Source of the DNA: CAVQWT01 sp963810815
GTDB taxonomy: Bacteria; Pseudomonadota; Gammaproteobacteria; Burkholderiales; Casimicrobiaceae
Reading direction: 5' to 3'
Length of the DNA: 64,000 bases
Assembly: GCA_963810815.1 (NCBI GenBank)
Contig: CAWEPB010000003.1
Span: 372,001 to 436,000 of the forward strand
The translations under genes were made by a program, and so were the position numbers. Of this stretch, positions 20,516 through 30,859 are shown one piece after another; position 1 is the stretch's first letter, and every line of letters begins with the position of its first letter. A model generated the notes under the pieces. That model saw only the letters and a list, made by a program, of their open reading frames with translations. It ran no database searches and had not been told where the DNA came from.

Positions 20516-22369
20516 ATGAACCAGCCCGAAACGATTGCCACGCTCGCCGCGTCCGTCGCGGCGCCATCCTACGTCCGTCACCCGAAGCTGCTCGCGTGGG
20601 TGCGCGAGATCGCGGCGCTCACGCAGCCGGAGCGCATCGTCTGGTGCGACGGCAGCGACGCCGAGTACGACCGGCTGTGCGCCGAAATGGTCGCCGCCGG
20701 CACGCTCAGGAAACTGAACGAGGCGAAGCGGCCCGGCAGCTATCTCGCGTGTTCCGATCCTTCCGACGTCGCGCGCGTCGAGGACCGCACGTTCATCTGC
20801 AGCGAAAGCCGCGACGACGCGGGTCCCACGAACAACTGGGTCGCGCCGGACGAGATGCGGCGGACGCTCAACGGCCTGTTCGCGAGTTGCATGCGTGGCC
20901 GCACGATGTACGTCGTGCCGTTCTCGATGGGCCCGATCGGCAGCCCGATCGCGCATATCGGCATCGAGGTTTCCGACAGTCCTTACGTGGTCGCCAACAT
21001 GCGGATCATGACGCGGATGGGGCGCCGCGTCTTCGACGTGCTCGGCAGCGACGGCCATTTCGTGCCCTGCGTGCATTCGGTGGGCGCGCCGCTCGCCGTC
21101 GGCGAGCGCGACGTTCCGTGGCCGTGCAACAAGGACCAGAAGTACATCGTGCAGTTTCCCGAAACGAGGGAGATCTGGAGCTACGGTTCCGGGTACGGCG
21201 GCAACGCGCTGCTCGGCAAAAAGTGCTTCGCGCTGCGCATCGCGTCGGCGATGGGACGCGACCAGGGTTGGCTGGCCGAGCACATGCTGATCCTCGGCGT
21301 GACGTCGCCGGCCGGCGAGAAGTCGTACGTGGCCGCGGCGTTTCCGAGCGCGTGCGGCAAGACCAATTTCTCGATGCTGATTCCGCCGGCGGGCTGCGAG
21401 GGCTGGCAGGTGACGACGATCGGCGACGACATCGCGTGGATCAAGCCCGGGCTCGACGGATATTTCCACGCCATCAATCCGGAGGCCGGGTACTTCGGCG
21501 TGGCGCCCGGCACCTCGTACGAGTCCAACGCCAACGCGATGGAGATGCTGAAGAAGAACGTCCTGTTCACCAACGTGGCGCTGACCGACGACGGCGACGT
21601 GTGGTGGGAAGGAATGACCAAGACGCCGCCGGCGCACCTGATCGACTGGCAGGGCAAGGACTGGACGCCCGACTGCGGCCGCAAGGCGGCGCACCCGAAC
21701 GCGCGCTTCACCGTCTCGTCGACGCAATGCCCGTCGCTCGACCACGCGTGGGACGATCCCGCGGGCGTGCCCATCTCGGCTTTCGTCTTCGGCGCACGGC
21801 GGTCGGACACCGTGCCCCTCGTGAACGAAGCGCGGTCGTGGGAGGAGGGCGTCTACAAGGCGGCGACGATGGGCTCGGAAACGACGGCGGCCGCGACCGG
21901 GGCGGTCGGCGAAGTGCGGCGCGACCCGTTCGCGATGCTGCCGTTCTGCGGCTATCACGTCGGCGACTACTTCAGGCACTGGCTGGCGATGGGCGACGCG
22001 GTTGCGCATCCGCCCCGGATGTTCAGCGTCAACTGGTTCCGCAAGGACGCGAACGGGGCGTTCGCGTGGCCGGGCTTCGGCCAGAACATGCGGGTCCTGC
22101 GCTGGATCGTCGAGCGTTGTCACGGCACCGCGGGTGCGGTCGAAGCTCCGCTCGGGCTGGAGCCCCGCTACGCCGACCTGACCTGGACCGGCCTCGACTT
22201 CACGGCCGAGCAGTTCGCGACGGTGATGTCGCTGGACGCCACCCAATGGCACCGCGAACTGGCCGAGCACGACGCGCTGTTCGCGAAGGTCGGAGCCAAG
22301 CTTCCGCGCGCGCTGGCGGATGAGCGCATGAAGCTCGCGCGTCGACTGCTCGGACAGGCGTCCGCCTAG
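20516..22369 (+). CDS. pckG: Phosphoenolpyruvate carboxykinase (GTP)
   Basis: Converts oxaloacetate and GTP to phosphoenolpyruvate, CO2 and GDP, the first step of gluconeogenesis, in the cytoplasm. The 617 residues show the GTP-type signatures: FPSACGKTNFSML (P-loop with the hyperreactive Cys), TIGDDIAWIKPG (kinase-2 metal site) and FGARRSDTVPLV. The ATP-type enzyme is unrelated in these motifs. The gene has its own 150-bp upstream gap with a weak -10-like TAGATT (20456-20461) and ends in a strong terminator. It works with glycerate- and acid-catabolic genes elsewhere in the window. Confidence 0.97.
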   Translation: MNQPETIATLAASVAAPSYVRHPKLLAWVREIAALTQPERIVWCDGSDAEYDRLCAEMVAAGTLRKLNEAKRPGSYLACSDPSDVARVEDRTFICSESRDDAGPTNNWVAPDEMRRTLNGLFASCMRGRTMYVVPFSMGPIGSPIAHIGIEVSDSPYVVANMRIMTRMGRRVFDVLGSDGHFVPCVHSVGAPLAVGERDVPWPCNKDQKYIVQFPETREIWSYGSGYGGNALLGKKCFALRIASAMGRDQGWLAEHMLILGVTSPAGEKSYVAAAFPSACGKTNFSMLIPPAGCEGWQVTTIGDDIAWIKPGLDGYFHAINPEAGYFGVAPGTSYESNANAMEMLKKNVLFTNVALTDDGDVWWEGMTKTPPAHLIDWQGKDWTPDCGRKAAHPNARFTVSSTQCPSLDHAWDDPAGVPISAFVFGARRSDTVPLVNEARSWEEGVYKAATMGSETTAAATGAVGEVRRDPFAMLPFCGYHVGDYFRHWLAMGDAVAHPPRMFSVNWFRKDANGAFAWPGFGQNMRVLRWIVERCHGTAGAVEAPLGLEPRYADLTWTGLDFTAEQFATVMSLDATQWHRELAEHDALFAKVGAKLPRALADERMKLARRLLGQASA

Positions 22370-22390
22370 CCGGGCTCCCCGGAAGCAGCA

Positions 22391-22425
22391 GGGCTGCAAT
22401 CGAAAGATTGCAGCCCTTTGTTTTT
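22391..22425 (+). terminator. Rho-independent terminator of pckG
   Basis: A perfect 11-bp stem GGGCTGCAATC / GATTGCAGCCC (22391-22401 and 22406-22416) with a GAAA loop is followed by TTTGTTTTT. It lies 21 bp after the pckG stop and separates it from the convergent sugar kinase. Confidence 0.95.
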
Positions 22426-22520
22426 ATGTAACATTGTATTATTTTCTGCCTGAGCCGAAGTTGCCGCCGGCGGCTTCGGCGCAGGCGAGTAGCAGATCGA
22501 GAGCGAGCTCAGCCTCGAGC

Positions 22521-23420
22521 TCAGCCGCTTTTCGCCAGCATCGCCTCGACCTCGATGCGCGTCGGCGCACCGGAGCGGCCGCCGAAGCGGGTGCATTTCA
22601 GCGCCGCCGCCGCGTTGGCGAACCGGGCTGCCTCGGCGACCGTCCGGCCCTCGCCCAGCTGCAGCGTGAACGCACCGTGCCAGACGTCGCCGGCCGCCAG
22701 GGTGTCGACTGCATGGACTGCGAGCGCCGGAACCCGGCGCTCGTGGCCGTTCTCCAACCAGAGGAATCCGTCCGGGCCCAGCGTGACGCCGACCATCGCG
22801 GTGGTCCCGGCCGCCGCGTGCCGGAGCGCGAGCCCGATCGATCCCTCGCCCGCCAGGCAGGCCAGGCCGGGTTCGGAAAACGCGGCGAAGCTCGCCCTTC
22901 GCGTCAGGTCCGCCAGCGCTTCGACCGGACCCACGTCGCCGTCGAGCACCGCCGGGCGACCGGCGGCCCGGGCGGCGTCGAGCACCGCGGCGGCGCCTTG
23001 CGGCCAGCGCACGTCGGCGAGCACGGCGGCGAACTCGCGGATCCGGCCCAGCGGCAGCCAGCCCGGGTCATTGTCGAGCTGCGGGTCGTTGTACGCGCAG
23101 ACCAGGCGCTCGCCGGCGGCGTCGACCAGGATCGCTGCCGACGGTGATACGCGGCCGGGGAGCCGCCGCACCGACGAGACGTCGACCCCTTCGCGCACCA
23201 GGTCCGCCAGGATCCGGTCGCCAAGAGCGTCGTCCCCCAGCCGGCCCCAGTAATGGGTTTGCGCGCCGAGCCGGGCGACGCCGACGCTGGCGTTGGCCGC
23301 CATCCCGCCGCCCGCCTCGAGGAAGCCGGTGGCGAGCACCTTGGTCGGTGATGCTGGAATCGCCGGCACGCGGTAGATCGCGTCGAGCGCCGACATGCCG
23401 AGACAGAGGATGCGGGTCAT
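22521..23420 (-). CDS. PfkB-family sugar kinase resembling sulfofructose kinase YihV
   Basis: Ribokinase-fold carbohydrate kinase of 299 residues. The N-terminal Gly-rich EAGGGMAANASVGVARLG and the C-terminal anion-hole/catalytic motif (DTLAAGDVWHGAF, catalytic Asp about 245) define PfkB. Segments VLADVRW, AVLDGDV, AFSEPGLACLAG, FLWLENG and AALKCTRFGGRSG resemble E. coli YihV (6-deoxy-6-sulfofructose kinase) more than ribokinase or fructokinase, as far as memory allows. The motif normally reads DTxGAGD; here the first Gly is Ala. No other sulfoglycolysis gene is nearby, so the substrate is open (ketohexose or a related sugar). It is convergent with pckG. Confidence 0.85.
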   Translation of the reverse strand: MTRILCLGMSALDAIYRVPAIPASPTKVLATGFLEAGGGMAANASVGVARLGAQTHYWGRLGDDALGDRILADLVREGVDVSSVRRLPGRVSPSAAILVDAAGERLVCAYNDPQLDNDPGWLPLGRIREFAAVLADVRWPQGAAAVLDAARAAGRPAVLDGDVGPVEALADLTRRASFAAFSEPGLACLAGEGSIGLALRHAAAGTTAMVGVTLGPDGFLWLENGHERRVPALAVHAVDTLAAGDVWHGAFTLQLGEGRTVAEAARFANAAAALKCTRFGGRSGAPTRIEVEAMLAKSG

Positions 23421-23533
23421 GGTTGGGGTCCGGGGGTCGTCGTACCGGGCTTCCCCGTACGGTCAGTCCGGCAGCGACGGACCGGCGTATGGGGCGCCAA
23501 CGGGCATTCCAGGCATTCTACGCGGCGGGTCGA

Positions 23534-23549
23534 TGTTTCACGTGAAACC
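23534..23549. other. parS centromere site 1
   Basis: TGTTTCACGTGAAACC matches the widely conserved 16-bp parS consensus (TGTTTCACGTGAAACA) at 15 of 16 bases and is palindromic around CACGTG. ParB would nucleate here. It lies 114 bp from the start of the sugar kinase gene and about 3.6 kb from parA. Confidence 0.9.
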
Positions 23550-23593
23550 AGGGCGCTCGGCGGCCGACGTGGAATCGGCCCCTGCGCCGGCCC

Positions 23594-24199
23594 ATGCTGC
23601 CGGCGCTGTTCAACGCGCCGCCGCGGACCTTCTCCTTCTCGTCGCCCTCGCTTTCTGGCGGGGTTCGTCGACGTCGTCGTCGGGGGCGGCGGCCTGATCC
23701 AGGTGCCCGCGCTCTTTGCCGTTTACCCGCAGGCGGCGCCGGGACGCCTGCTCGGGACCAACAAGCTCTCATCGATCGCCGGGACCGCGGTGCCTGCGGT
23801 GAGGTACTCCGAGGTACTCCCGCCGCGTCCCGCTCGACCCGCGGGTGCCGGTGCCCGCGCTGGTCGGGGCCACCCTGTTCTCGCTTGCCGGCGCCTGCGG
23901 GTCGTCACCTGGTTGCCCCGCGATGCCGTGCGGCCCCTGGTGCTGGTCCTGCTGATCGTCGTGGCGGACCACACTTTCCTGCGCAAGGATTTCGGCCGGA
24001 CCCGCGCGCCCCGGCTTCCGGGGCACTGGGAACCCTGTGCCGGCTTCGCCGCCGGCGCGGTCGTCGGGTTCTACGATAGCGTGTTCGGACCCCGCACCGG
24101 CGCCTTCCTCATTTTCGTGTTCGTCCGCGCGGTGTTCCTGATCGTCGCCGCCGCGCTGATCGCCAAGCTGGGCCGGGACCTGATCGCCGGTTGGGGGCC
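23594..24199 (+). pseudogene. Decayed TauE/SafE family permease gene
   Basis: Remains of a sulfite/anion exporter gene. Pieces in three frames match TauE/SafE proteins in order: LLLLVALAF, then AGFVDVVVGGGGLIQVPALF with the GTNKLSSIAGTAV loop, then RRVPLDPRVPVPALVGATLFSLAG, then VVTWLPRDAVRPLVLVLLIVV through GAFLIFVFVR. The last piece continues straight into the C-terminal VAAALIAKLGRDL. The expected intervening segment of roughly 80 residues is missing. The breaks include a 10-bp tandem duplication (23801-23820). Unlike the single-base breaks in essential genes, the internal deletion shows real gene decay. Both parS sites lie just outside its ends. Confidence 0.7.
23801..23820 (+). repeat. 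10-bp tandem duplication in the TauE/SafE remnant
   Basis: GAGGTACTCC occurs twice in direct succession. Removing one copy restores AVRYSRRVPLD, a standard TauE/SafE sequence, so the duplication is a frameshifting mutation. Confidence 0.9.
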
Positions 24200-24241
24200 T
24201 CCTCGCCGGACCGCGTTGATTGGCCGGCGCCGGGGCGGGGA

Positions 24242-24257
24242 GGTTCCACGTGAAACC
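24242..24257. other. parS centromere site 2
   Basis: GGTTCCACGTGAAACC keeps the parS core GTTCCACGTGAAAC (the Bacillus-type variant with CC in the left arm). It lies 708 bp from site 1 and 151 bp upstream of mnmG. Two sites near parAB and the origin are expected for a ParABS segregation system. Confidence 0.85.
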
Positions 24258-24320
24258 ATCCGGACCGGCCCGACCGGGCGCGCACGGCGGTGTCGACCGC
24301 ACCTCATCCCGAAGGAGGAG

Positions 24321-24349
24321 ATGACGTCCATCGCCACGTACATTAGAAT
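24321..24349 (+). promoter_or_regulatory. Possible mnmG promoter
   Basis: A -10-like TAGAAT (24344-24349) lies 17 bp downstream of ATGACG (24321-24326), four of six matches to the -35. It is the best sigma-70-like pair in the AT-enriched 24300-24407 leader of mnmG. The mnmG ATG has no strong ribosome site in front of it. Confidence 0.35.
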
Positions 24350-24407
24350 GCGCCCTCCGCCGATCCCGTGGCCCTTGGCAAAAGTATAGAAAAACCTGTT
24401 CATTATC

Positions 24408-26387
<1,980 letters not shown>

Positions 26388-26390
<3 letters not shown>

Positions 26391-26507
26391 GCCCGACGGG
26401 CCGCCCCGAGGGCGAATACCGGAGTGCGCAGCACGAAGGTGATCCAGTGAGCCCGACGGGCCGTCCCGAGGGCGAACACCGGAGTGCGCAGCACGGAGGT
26501 TATCCAG
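26388..26507 (+). repeat. Two 60-bp tandem units carrying ribosome site and GTG start
   Basis: Units 26388-26447 and 26448-26507 differ at 4 of 60 positions. Each is open in the rsmG frame and encodes 20 residues (SPTGRPEGEYRSAQHEG and SPTGRPEGEHRSAQHGG cores). Each ends in a Shine-Dalgarno-like GAAGGT or GGAGGT six bases before a GTG. The array therefore offers three in-frame starts for rsmG (ATG 26387, GTG 26447, GTG 26507). The high similarity of the copies suggests a recent duplication. Confidence 0.9.
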
Positions 26508-27148
26508 TGAACGCACGCGCCGATCTCGACGAGGGGCTCGCCGCGCTGGCGCTGGCGGGCGCCGACCTGCCGCCGGCGCTCGGGCCGAAGCTCGACGCGT
26601 ACCTCGCGCTGCTCGCCAAGTGGAATCGCACGTACAACCTGACGGCGATCCGCGAGCCGGAACGCATGGTCACGCATCACGTGCTGGACGCGCTCGCGGT
26701 GCTGCCGCATCTGCCGGGGCGCGCCGCGCTTCGGCTGCTCGACGTCGGCACCGGCGGCGGAGTGCCCGGCATCCCGCTGGCGCTCGCGCGTCCCGGCTGG
26801 CGCGTGGTGCTGCTCGACAGCAACCACAAGAAGGGGACGTTCCTGGCGCAGGCGGCGATCGAGCTCGCGCTCGCCAACGTCGAGGTCGCGACGACGCGCG
26901 TCGAGGACTACGCGCCGGCGGCGCCGTTCGACGTCGTCATCTCGCGCGCCTTCTCCGACCTCGCGTCGTTCGCCGCCGCGGGCCTGCCGCTGCTCGCGCC
27001 GGGCGGCACGCTGGTCGCGATGAAGGGCGTGCTGCCGCACGAGGAACTGGCGCAGCTGCCGCCCGGCGTGCGCGTCGTCGCCACCCCCGCGCTGCAGGTG
27101 CCGGGTCTCGCCGCCGAGCGGCATCTCGTCATCATGGAACGCGCATGA
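26507..27148 (+). CDS. rsmG: 16S rRNA (guanine527-N7) methyltransferase RsmG (GidB)
   Basis: Methylates N7 of G527 in 16S rRNA using SAM. It is 213 residues from the GTG at 26507, which has GGAGGT six bases upstream and gives the usual N-terminus (DLDEGLAALAL). Core motifs are KWNRTYNLTAIREPERMVTHH, the SAM loop DVGTGGGVPGIPLA and VISRAFSDL. The preceding repeat units are in frame, so a protein extended by 20 or 40 residues could be made from upstream starts. It lies between mnmG and parA, the conserved order. Confidence 0.95.
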   Translation: MNARADLDEGLAALALAGADLPPALGPKLDAYLALLAKWNRTYNLTAIREPERMVTHHVLDALAVLPHLPGRAALRLLDVGTGGGVPGIPLALARPGWRVVLLDSNHKKGTFLAQAAIELALANVEVATTRVEDYAPAAPFDVVISRAFSDLASFAAAGLPLLAPGGTLVAMKGVLPHEELAQLPPGVRVVATPALQVPGLAAERHLVIMERA

Positions 27149-27170
27149 ACGCCGACCGCAGGAACCCCGC

Positions 27171-28013
27171 ATGACCAGGATCATCGCCGTCGCCAACCAG
27201 AAGGGTGGCGTCGGCAAGACGACGACCGCGGTCAATCTCGCGGCGAGCCTCGTCGCCATGAAGCGCCGCGTGCTGCTGGTCGACCTCGACCCGCAGGGCA
27301 ACGCGACCACGGGCGCGGGACTCGACAAGCGCGCGCTGACCGCGACCGTCTATCACGTGCTGCTGGGCGAACGGAAGATCGCCGACGTGCGCGTCGCGTC
27401 GCCCTCCGGCGGCTTCGATGTCGTGCCGTCGAATCGCGAGCTCGCCGGCGCCGAAGTCGAGCTCGTCGACCTGCCCGAGCGCGAGATGCGGCTGAAGGAC
27501 GCGCTGGCCGAGGCGCTGCAGCAGATGCGCGCGGCCATCACCGAGATCGCCCCCGATTACGATTTCATCCTGCTCGACTGCCCGCCGTCGCTGTCGCTGC
27601 TCACGCTGAACGGGCTGTGCGCCGCCGACTCGGTGCTGATCCCGATGCAGTGCGAGTACTACGCGCTCGAGGGGCTGTCCGACCTGGTGCAGACGATCAA
27701 GAAGGTGCGCGCGCATCTCAATCCGCGGCTGGAGATCGAAGGCCTGCTGCGCACCATGTACGACCCGCGCAACACGCTGGCGCAGAACGTCGCCGCGGAA
27801 CTGGAACGGCACTTCGGCGACAAGCTCTACCGGACCGTCGTGCCGCGCAACGTGCGGCTGGCCGAGGCCCCGTCGCACGGCATCCCGGCGCTGCATCTCG
27901 ACAAGGCGTCGAAGGGCGCGCTCGCGTATCTCGCGCTGGCCGGCGAGATGCTCCGCCGGATGGAATCCGACAACGCGACGCCGCCCGCGGCCGCCGCGGA
28001 GGTACCGACATGA
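27171..28013 (+). CDS. parA: Chromosome partitioning ATPase ParA (Soj)
   Basis: Walker-type ATPase that moves ParB-parS complexes and helps segregate newly copied origins. It is 280 residues with the deviant Walker A NQKGGVGKTTTAVNLA near the N-terminus, Walker A' DLDPQGNATTG and Walker B FILLDCPPSL. The start is the ATG at 27171, 22 bp after rsmG. Its stop overlaps the parB start (ATGA). Two parS sites lie upstream of mnmG. Confidence 0.96.
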   Translation: MTRIIAVANQKGGVGKTTTAVNLAASLVAMKRRVLLVDLDPQGNATTGAGLDKRALTATVYHVLLGERKIADVRVASPSGGFDVVPSNRELAGAEVELVDLPEREMRLKDALAEALQQMRAAITEIAPDYDFILLDCPPSLSLLTLNGLCAADSVLIPMQCEYYALEGLSDLVQTIKKVRAHLNPRLEIEGLLRTMYDPRNTLAQNVAAELERHFGDKLYRTVVPRNVRLAEAPSHGIPALHLDKASKGALAYLALAGEMLRRMESDNATPPAAAAEVPT

Positions 28014-28864
28014 TTCGACCCAAGGGACTGGGCCGCGGCCTCGACGCCCTGCTCGCCGGCGCCGACGAGGCGACACGCACCGAGGCGCTGCAGACGCTGG
28101 CGATCGACCGGCTGAAGCCGGGCAAGTACCAGCCGCGCACGCGCATGGACGACGTCGCGCTCGACGAACTCGCCGCGTCGATCCGCGAACAGGGCATCCT
28201 GCAGCCGATCCTCGTGCGGCCCGTCGACGGCGGACGGTTCGAGATCATCGCCGGCGAGCGCCGCTGGCGCGCCGCGCAGCGCGCGGGCCTGAAGGAAGTG
28301 CCGGCGCTGATCAAGGCGGTGCCGGACGCGACGGCGCTGCCGCTGGCGCTGATCGAGAACATCCAGCGCGAGGACCTGAATCCGCTGGAAGAGGCCCACG
28401 GCATCGCCCGGCTGGTCGACGAGTTCGGCCTCACGCACGACGCCGCGGCCAAGGCGGTCGGCCGCTCGCGCAGCGCGGTGTCGAACCTGCTGCGCCTGCG
28501 CGAACTCGCCAAGCCGGTGCAGGAAACGATGATGCGCGGCGAGATCGACATGGGTCATGCGCGCGCCCTGCTCGGCCTGCCCGCCGCGCAGCAGGCCGCC
28601 GCCGCTGCCCGGGTCGTCGCGCAGGGCCTGTCGGTGCGCGAAACCGAGCGCCTGGTCCATCATTTCGCCAACCTCGGCAAGGCGAAGCCGAAGCGCGGCG
28701 GCCGGCCGGGCAAGGACGTCGACACGCTGCGCCTCGAGACCGAGCTCGCCGAAGCGCTCGGCGCCTCGGTCCGCATCGAGGTGAAGAAGGGCGGACGAGG
28801 ACGCGTGGTGATCGACTACTCGAGCCTCGAGCAGCTCGACGGCATCGTCGCTCGGCTGCGCTGA
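28010..28864 (+). CDS. parB: Chromosome partitioning protein ParB (Spo0J)
   Basis: CTP-dependent DNA clamp that loads at parS. It is 284 residues from the ATG at 28010. The start MIRPKGLGRGLDALLA contains the ParA-stimulating N-terminal patch. The CTP-binding motifs follow as GERRWRAAQRAG and ENIQREDLNPLEEA. The helix-turn-helix for parS is around SRSAVSNLLRLREL, and a C-terminal dimerisation domain ends the protein. Translation is coupled to parA. A GC-rich hairpin follows. Confidence 0.96.
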   Translation: MIRPKGLGRGLDALLAGADEATRTEALQTLAIDRLKPGKYQPRTRMDDVALDELAASIREQGILQPILVRPVDGGRFEIIAGERRWRAAQRAGLKEVPALIKAVPDATALPLALIENIQREDLNPLEEAHGIARLVDEFGLTHDAAAKAVGRSRSAVSNLLRLRELAKPVQETMMRGEIDMGHARALLGLPAAQQAAAAARVVAQGLSVRETERLVHHFANLGKAKPKRGGRPGKDVDTLRLETELAEALGASVRIEVKKGGRGRVVIDYSSLEQLDGIVARLR

Positions 28865-28902
28865 CCGCGCGGCGAACCGTCCATCGCCGACCGCGAACGA
28901 CA

Positions 28903-28924
28903 ACGGCGGCCCGCGGGCCGCCGT
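28903..28924. terminator. GC-rich hairpin between parB and peroxiredoxin genes
   Basis: A perfect 22-bp palindrome (ACGGCGGCCCGCGGGCCGCCGT when read through its centre at 28913/28914, arms ACGGCGGCCCG and CGGGCCGCCGT) lies between the convergent parB and peroxiredoxin genes. There is no T-tract on either side, so intrinsic termination would be weak. It may act as a bidirectional or Rho-assisted end. Confidence 0.4.
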
Positions 28925-28964
28925 CTGCCCGAACCCACGCCGGCCGTCGCGGCCGGCGGGAGTG

Positions 28965-29471
28965 TCAGCCGAGCTGCTTCAACATCGTCGCGCCGTCGGA
29001 CACCTCGTATTGGCCCGGCCCCTCGATGTTGAGCACCTTGACGACGCCGTCGTCGACCAGCATCGAGAAGCGCTGGCAGCGCATTCCCATGCCCTTGGCG
29101 GTGAGGTCGAGCTCGAGGCCCAGCGCCTTGGTGAATTCGGCGCTGCCGTCACCCAGCATCCGCACCTTGTCGCCGACCTTCTGGTCGCGCGCCCAGGCGC
29201 CCATCACGAATGCGTCGTTGACCGACATGCAGGCGATGGTGTCCACGCCCTTGGCCTTCAGCGCGGCGTACTGCGCGAGGTAGGAAGGCACGTGCTTGGC
29301 CGAGCAGGTCGGCGTGTACGCGCCGGGCAGGCCGAAGATCACCACTTTCTTCCCCTTGGTGAGGTCCTCGACCTTCACCGCATTCGGGCCGATCGAGCAG
29401 CCTTCCTTCTCGACATCGAAATATTCCATCAGCGTGCCCGCGGGCAGGCGGTCTCCGACCTTGATCGTCAT
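28965..29471 (-). CDS. Peroxiredoxin, Prx5 type
   Basis: Thiol peroxidase of the Prx5 subfamily, reducing peroxides, usually with glutathione/glutaredoxin as reductant. It is 168 residues from the ATG at 29471 (MTIKVGDRLPAGTL). The peroxidatic Cys is in FGLPGAYTPTCSAKHVP (about Cys56), with the TPxxC context of the family. GMGMRCQRFSMLVDDG near the C-terminus carries the conserved Arg. It is convergent with parB; the gene on its other side is divergent. Confidence 0.93.
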   Translation of the reverse strand: MTIKVGDRLPAGTLMEYFDVEKEGCSIGPNAVKVEDLTKGKKVVIFGLPGAYTPTCSAKHVPSYLAQYAALKAKGVDTIACMSVNDAFVMGAWARDQKVGDKVRMLGDGSAEFTKALGLELDLTAKGMGMRCQRFSMLVDDGVVKVLNIEGPGQYEVSDGATMLKQLG

Positions 29472-29704
29472 GCGTGTCTCCTCGGAATGCGGGGGTGGTA
29501 CAGCGGGATGAAGCAGGGGGAGTACAGAATTGCAGGCATTCCCCGCGATTTCAAGTGCGACAACCGCACGCACGGCGATTCCTTCGCGGTGCCGCAGCGG
29601 GCACCGTCTGCCGCGCGACCTCGACGGCCCACGGTGACCACCCGGTTGCCACCTCCCCCGGGCCAGGCGTAGGGTGATCGGCCGTTCGATGGCAGGAGGA
29701 CAAG

Positions 29705-30859
29705 GTGACCGCGCCCCGTGAACCCCGAATCGCAACGAACCGCCCGGCGGCCGCCGCGGCCGTGACGCTGTACGTCGCCACCCGCAAGGGCCTGTGGCGG
29801 CTGAAGAGCGATCCGGCGCGCCGAAACTGGACGCTGGCCGGGCCGCATTTCCTCGGGCACATCGTCCACCACGCCGTGGCCGACCCCCGCGACGCCCGGA
29901 CGGTGCTTGCCGCTGCCCGCACCGGGCACCTGGGCCCGACGATCTTCCGCTCGATCGACCGCGGCCGGAACTGGACCGAGGCGGCAACGCCGCCGGCCTT
30001 CGCCGCCGGCAGCGGCCGCGTGGTCGACCACACGTTCTGGCTGACGCCGGGGCACCCGTCCGAGCCTCGGGTCTGGTACGCCGGAACCTCGCCGCAGGGG
30101 CTGTTCCGCTCCGACGACGGCGGCGTCACCTGGTCCGGGGTCGCCGGCTTCAACGACCACCCGCGCCGACGCGACTGGTGCGGCGGCGACCAGGACGCGA
30201 CCCCGGACGGCGGCAAGCTCCATTCGATCGTCGTCGATCCGCTGGATCCGAGGCACCTGTACGTCGGGCTGTCGGGGGGTGGCCTGTTCGAGTCGACCGA
30301 CGGCGGCGCCGACTGGCATCCGCTCAATCGCGGCGTGCGCGCCGATTTCCTGCCGCAGCCGACGCCGGAGTTCGGCCACGATCCGCACTGCCTGCGGCAG
30401 CACCCGGTCGACCCGGACCGGCTGTACCACCAGAACCACTGCGGCATCTATCGGCTGGACCGACCGTCGTGGACCTGGACCGACATCGGCGCCTCGATGC
30501 CGAAGTCGGTGGGGGCGATCGGGTTTCCGCTGGTGCTGCACCCGCGCGACCCGGACACGCTGTGGGTGTTCCCGATGGACGGCACCGACGTCTGGCCGCG
30601 GACGCCGCCGCGGGGGCGCCCGGCGGTATACCGGTCGGTGAACGGGGGCGCGAGCTGGCAGCGTCAGGCCAAGGGGCTGCCGGCCGCGCAGGCCTGGTGG
30701 ACGGTCAAGCGACAAGCAATGACTACGGACCGAGCGCCGACAGTGGGCGTTTACTTCGGAACCACCAGCGGCGAAGTCTGGGGCAGTCGCGACGAAGGTC
30801 GGACCTGGAAATGCCTGGCCCGGCACCTGCCGCATATCTATGCCGTCGAAGGCGCCTGA
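29705..30859 (+). CDS. BNR/Asp-box beta-propeller protein (annotated in relatives as exo-alpha-sialidase)
   Basis: Predicted six- or seven-bladed propeller of 384 residues with five Asp-box-like loops: SIDRGRNW, SDDGGVTW, STDGGADW, SVNGGASW and SRDEGRTW. There is no signal peptide, so it is probably cytoplasmic. Sialidase catalytic residues (Arg triad, FRIP) are not apparent, so the sialidase label is doubtful. The start is the GTG at 29705, after an AGGAGG-type site. The 3' end overlaps the MoaD-like gene by 20 bp. That tight pairing suggests a joint function rather than glycan hydrolysis. Confidence 0.75.
   Translation: MTAPREPRIATNRPAAAAAVTLYVATRKGLWRLKSDPARRNWTLAGPHFLGHIVHHAVADPRDARTVLAAARTGHLGPTIFRSIDRGRNWTEAATPPAFAAGSGRVVDHTFWLTPGHPSEPRVWYAGTSPQGLFRSDDGGVTWSGVAGFNDHPRRRDWCGGDQDATPDGGKLHSIVVDPLDPRHLYVGLSGGGLFESTDGGADWHPLNRGVRADFLPQPTPEFGHDPHCLRQHPVDPDRLYHQNHCGIYRLDRPSWTWTDIGASMPKSVGAIGFPLVLHPRDPDTLWVFPMDGTDVWPRTPPRGRPAVYRSVNGGASWQRQAKGLPAAQAWWTVKRQAMTTDRAPTVGVYFGTTSGEVWGSRDEGRTWKCLARHLPHIYAVEGA

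Noticed and set aside
29705..30859. Calling the propeller gene a sialidase
   Set aside because: Asp boxes occur in many propellers. No signal peptide, FRIP motif or Arg triad could be found, so glycan hydrolysis is not supported.
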